A DNA stretch of 13,075 nucleotides from an uncultured Collinsella sp. (GTDB taxonomy: Bacteria; Actinomycetota; Coriobacteriia; Coriobacteriales; Coriobacteriaceae). The notes below the pieces were generated by a model that was not told the origin of the DNA, searched no databases, and saw only the letters and a program-made list of their open reading frames with translations. The stretch's first letter is position 1. Every line of letters starts with the position of its first letter. Below are positions 13,021 to 13,075 of the stretch, one piece after another. Where the stretch lies: contig CABVDH010000036.1 in NCBI GenBank assembly GCA_902497065.1, positions 1 to 13,075 on the forward strand, given 5' to 3'. The translations under genes were made by a program, and so were the position numbers.

Positions 13021-13075
13021 TGAACTGCCTCCCATTTCTTGGACATCGGGAAATGGGAGGTTTTCCATGAGTATA
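13021..13075 (+). mobile_element. IS3-family (IS150-like) insertion sequence, orfA-proximal terminus, partial
   Basis: The second copy of the IS end at 1-55, here reading rightward. TGAACTGCCTCCC begins the terminal repeat, GGGAGG (13055-13060) is a Shine-Dalgarno, and ATG AGT ATA (13067-13075) starts the first transposase frame, cut by the window edge. It lies in the same transcription direction as proA. Terminal similarity to IS150-group elements is from memory; the transposase itself is not visible. Confidence 0.7.
13028..13060 (+). promoter_or_regulatory. Hairpin sequestering the transposase ribosome-binding site
   Basis: CCTCCCATTT (13028-13037) pairs perfectly with AAATGGGAGG (13051-13060) across a 13-base loop. 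The 3' arm is the transposase Shine-Dalgarno, so a transcript reading in from proA would hide it. An RNA starting inside the element downstream of the 5' arm would leave it free. The mirror copy is at 16-48. Confidence 0.5.

Noticed and set aside
11515..13068. A 517-codon minus-strand frame opposite proA, and similar long antisense frames opposite pncB (7371-8642) and trpS (2352-3509).
   Set aside because: These are by-products of strong third-position GC bias. Their translations are His-, Gly- and Arg-rich without domain motifs, while the sense frames are clear enzymes.
1..13075. A small circular element: the half-palindromes at the two ends would rejoin around one IS.
   Set aside because: Both ends carry the same orfA-proximal IS end, so a single element cannot bridge them unless its terminal repeats are 55 bp and perfect, which is not usual for IS3. 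The cargo (trpS, proA, proB, tRNA) is chromosomal.

Overview
The window looks like a chromosomal segment of a Coriobacteriia-type actinobacterium, probably Collinsella or a close relative. The grounds are the GC-rich coding style, the gene complement, and the many short intergenic palindromes whose loops carry GGGGAC(A/G)G or CTGTCCCC. This assignment is inference; no rRNA or other taxonomic marker is present. All genes appear intact. Most are core housekeeping genes, and the unusual material lies between them and at the two ends.

Left block (1-2063, + strand): the end of an insertion sequence (1-55) cut into a palindrome, a MarR-type regulator, a DegV fatty-acid-binding protein, a 90-bp double palindrome, and a single-domain MGMT-like alkyltransferase. 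Next (2064-5230, mostly - strand): a gene-poor stretch with a REP-like palindrome and hairpins, tryptophanyl-tRNA synthetase (trpS) with a clear terminator, a WecA/TagO-type polyprenyl-phosphate sugar-1-phosphate transferase, and a structured noncoding RNA of about 170 nt that I read as a candidate 6S RNA. Middle (5268-9852, + strand): a PflX-type radical SAM protein, tRNA-Ala(CGC) with promoter and terminator, a coiled-coil protein with a C-terminal membrane anchor, nicotinate phosphoribosyltransferase (NAD salvage) and proB. Right block: a large nested palindrome, an S33 prolyl-aminopeptidase-like gene on the - strand, proA on the + strand, and a second copy of the same insertion-sequence end.

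The genes for the first two steps of proline synthesis (proB, proA) are separated by an oppositely oriented peptidase of a family that releases N-terminal proline. This may be a small proline-supply cluster.

The main novelty is at the borders. Both termini are the same 55-bp insertion-sequence end, IS3 family and IS150-like by its terminal sequence, pointing outward in opposite directions. Each copy joins one half of the same kind of stem-loop found whole at 2080-2120, at the same loop position. This suggests an IS that inserts specifically into the loops of REP-like palindromes. Exactly 55 bp of IS at both ends also fits a short-read contig broken at a multicopy repeat. No CRISPR array, prophage or complete transposase is present.
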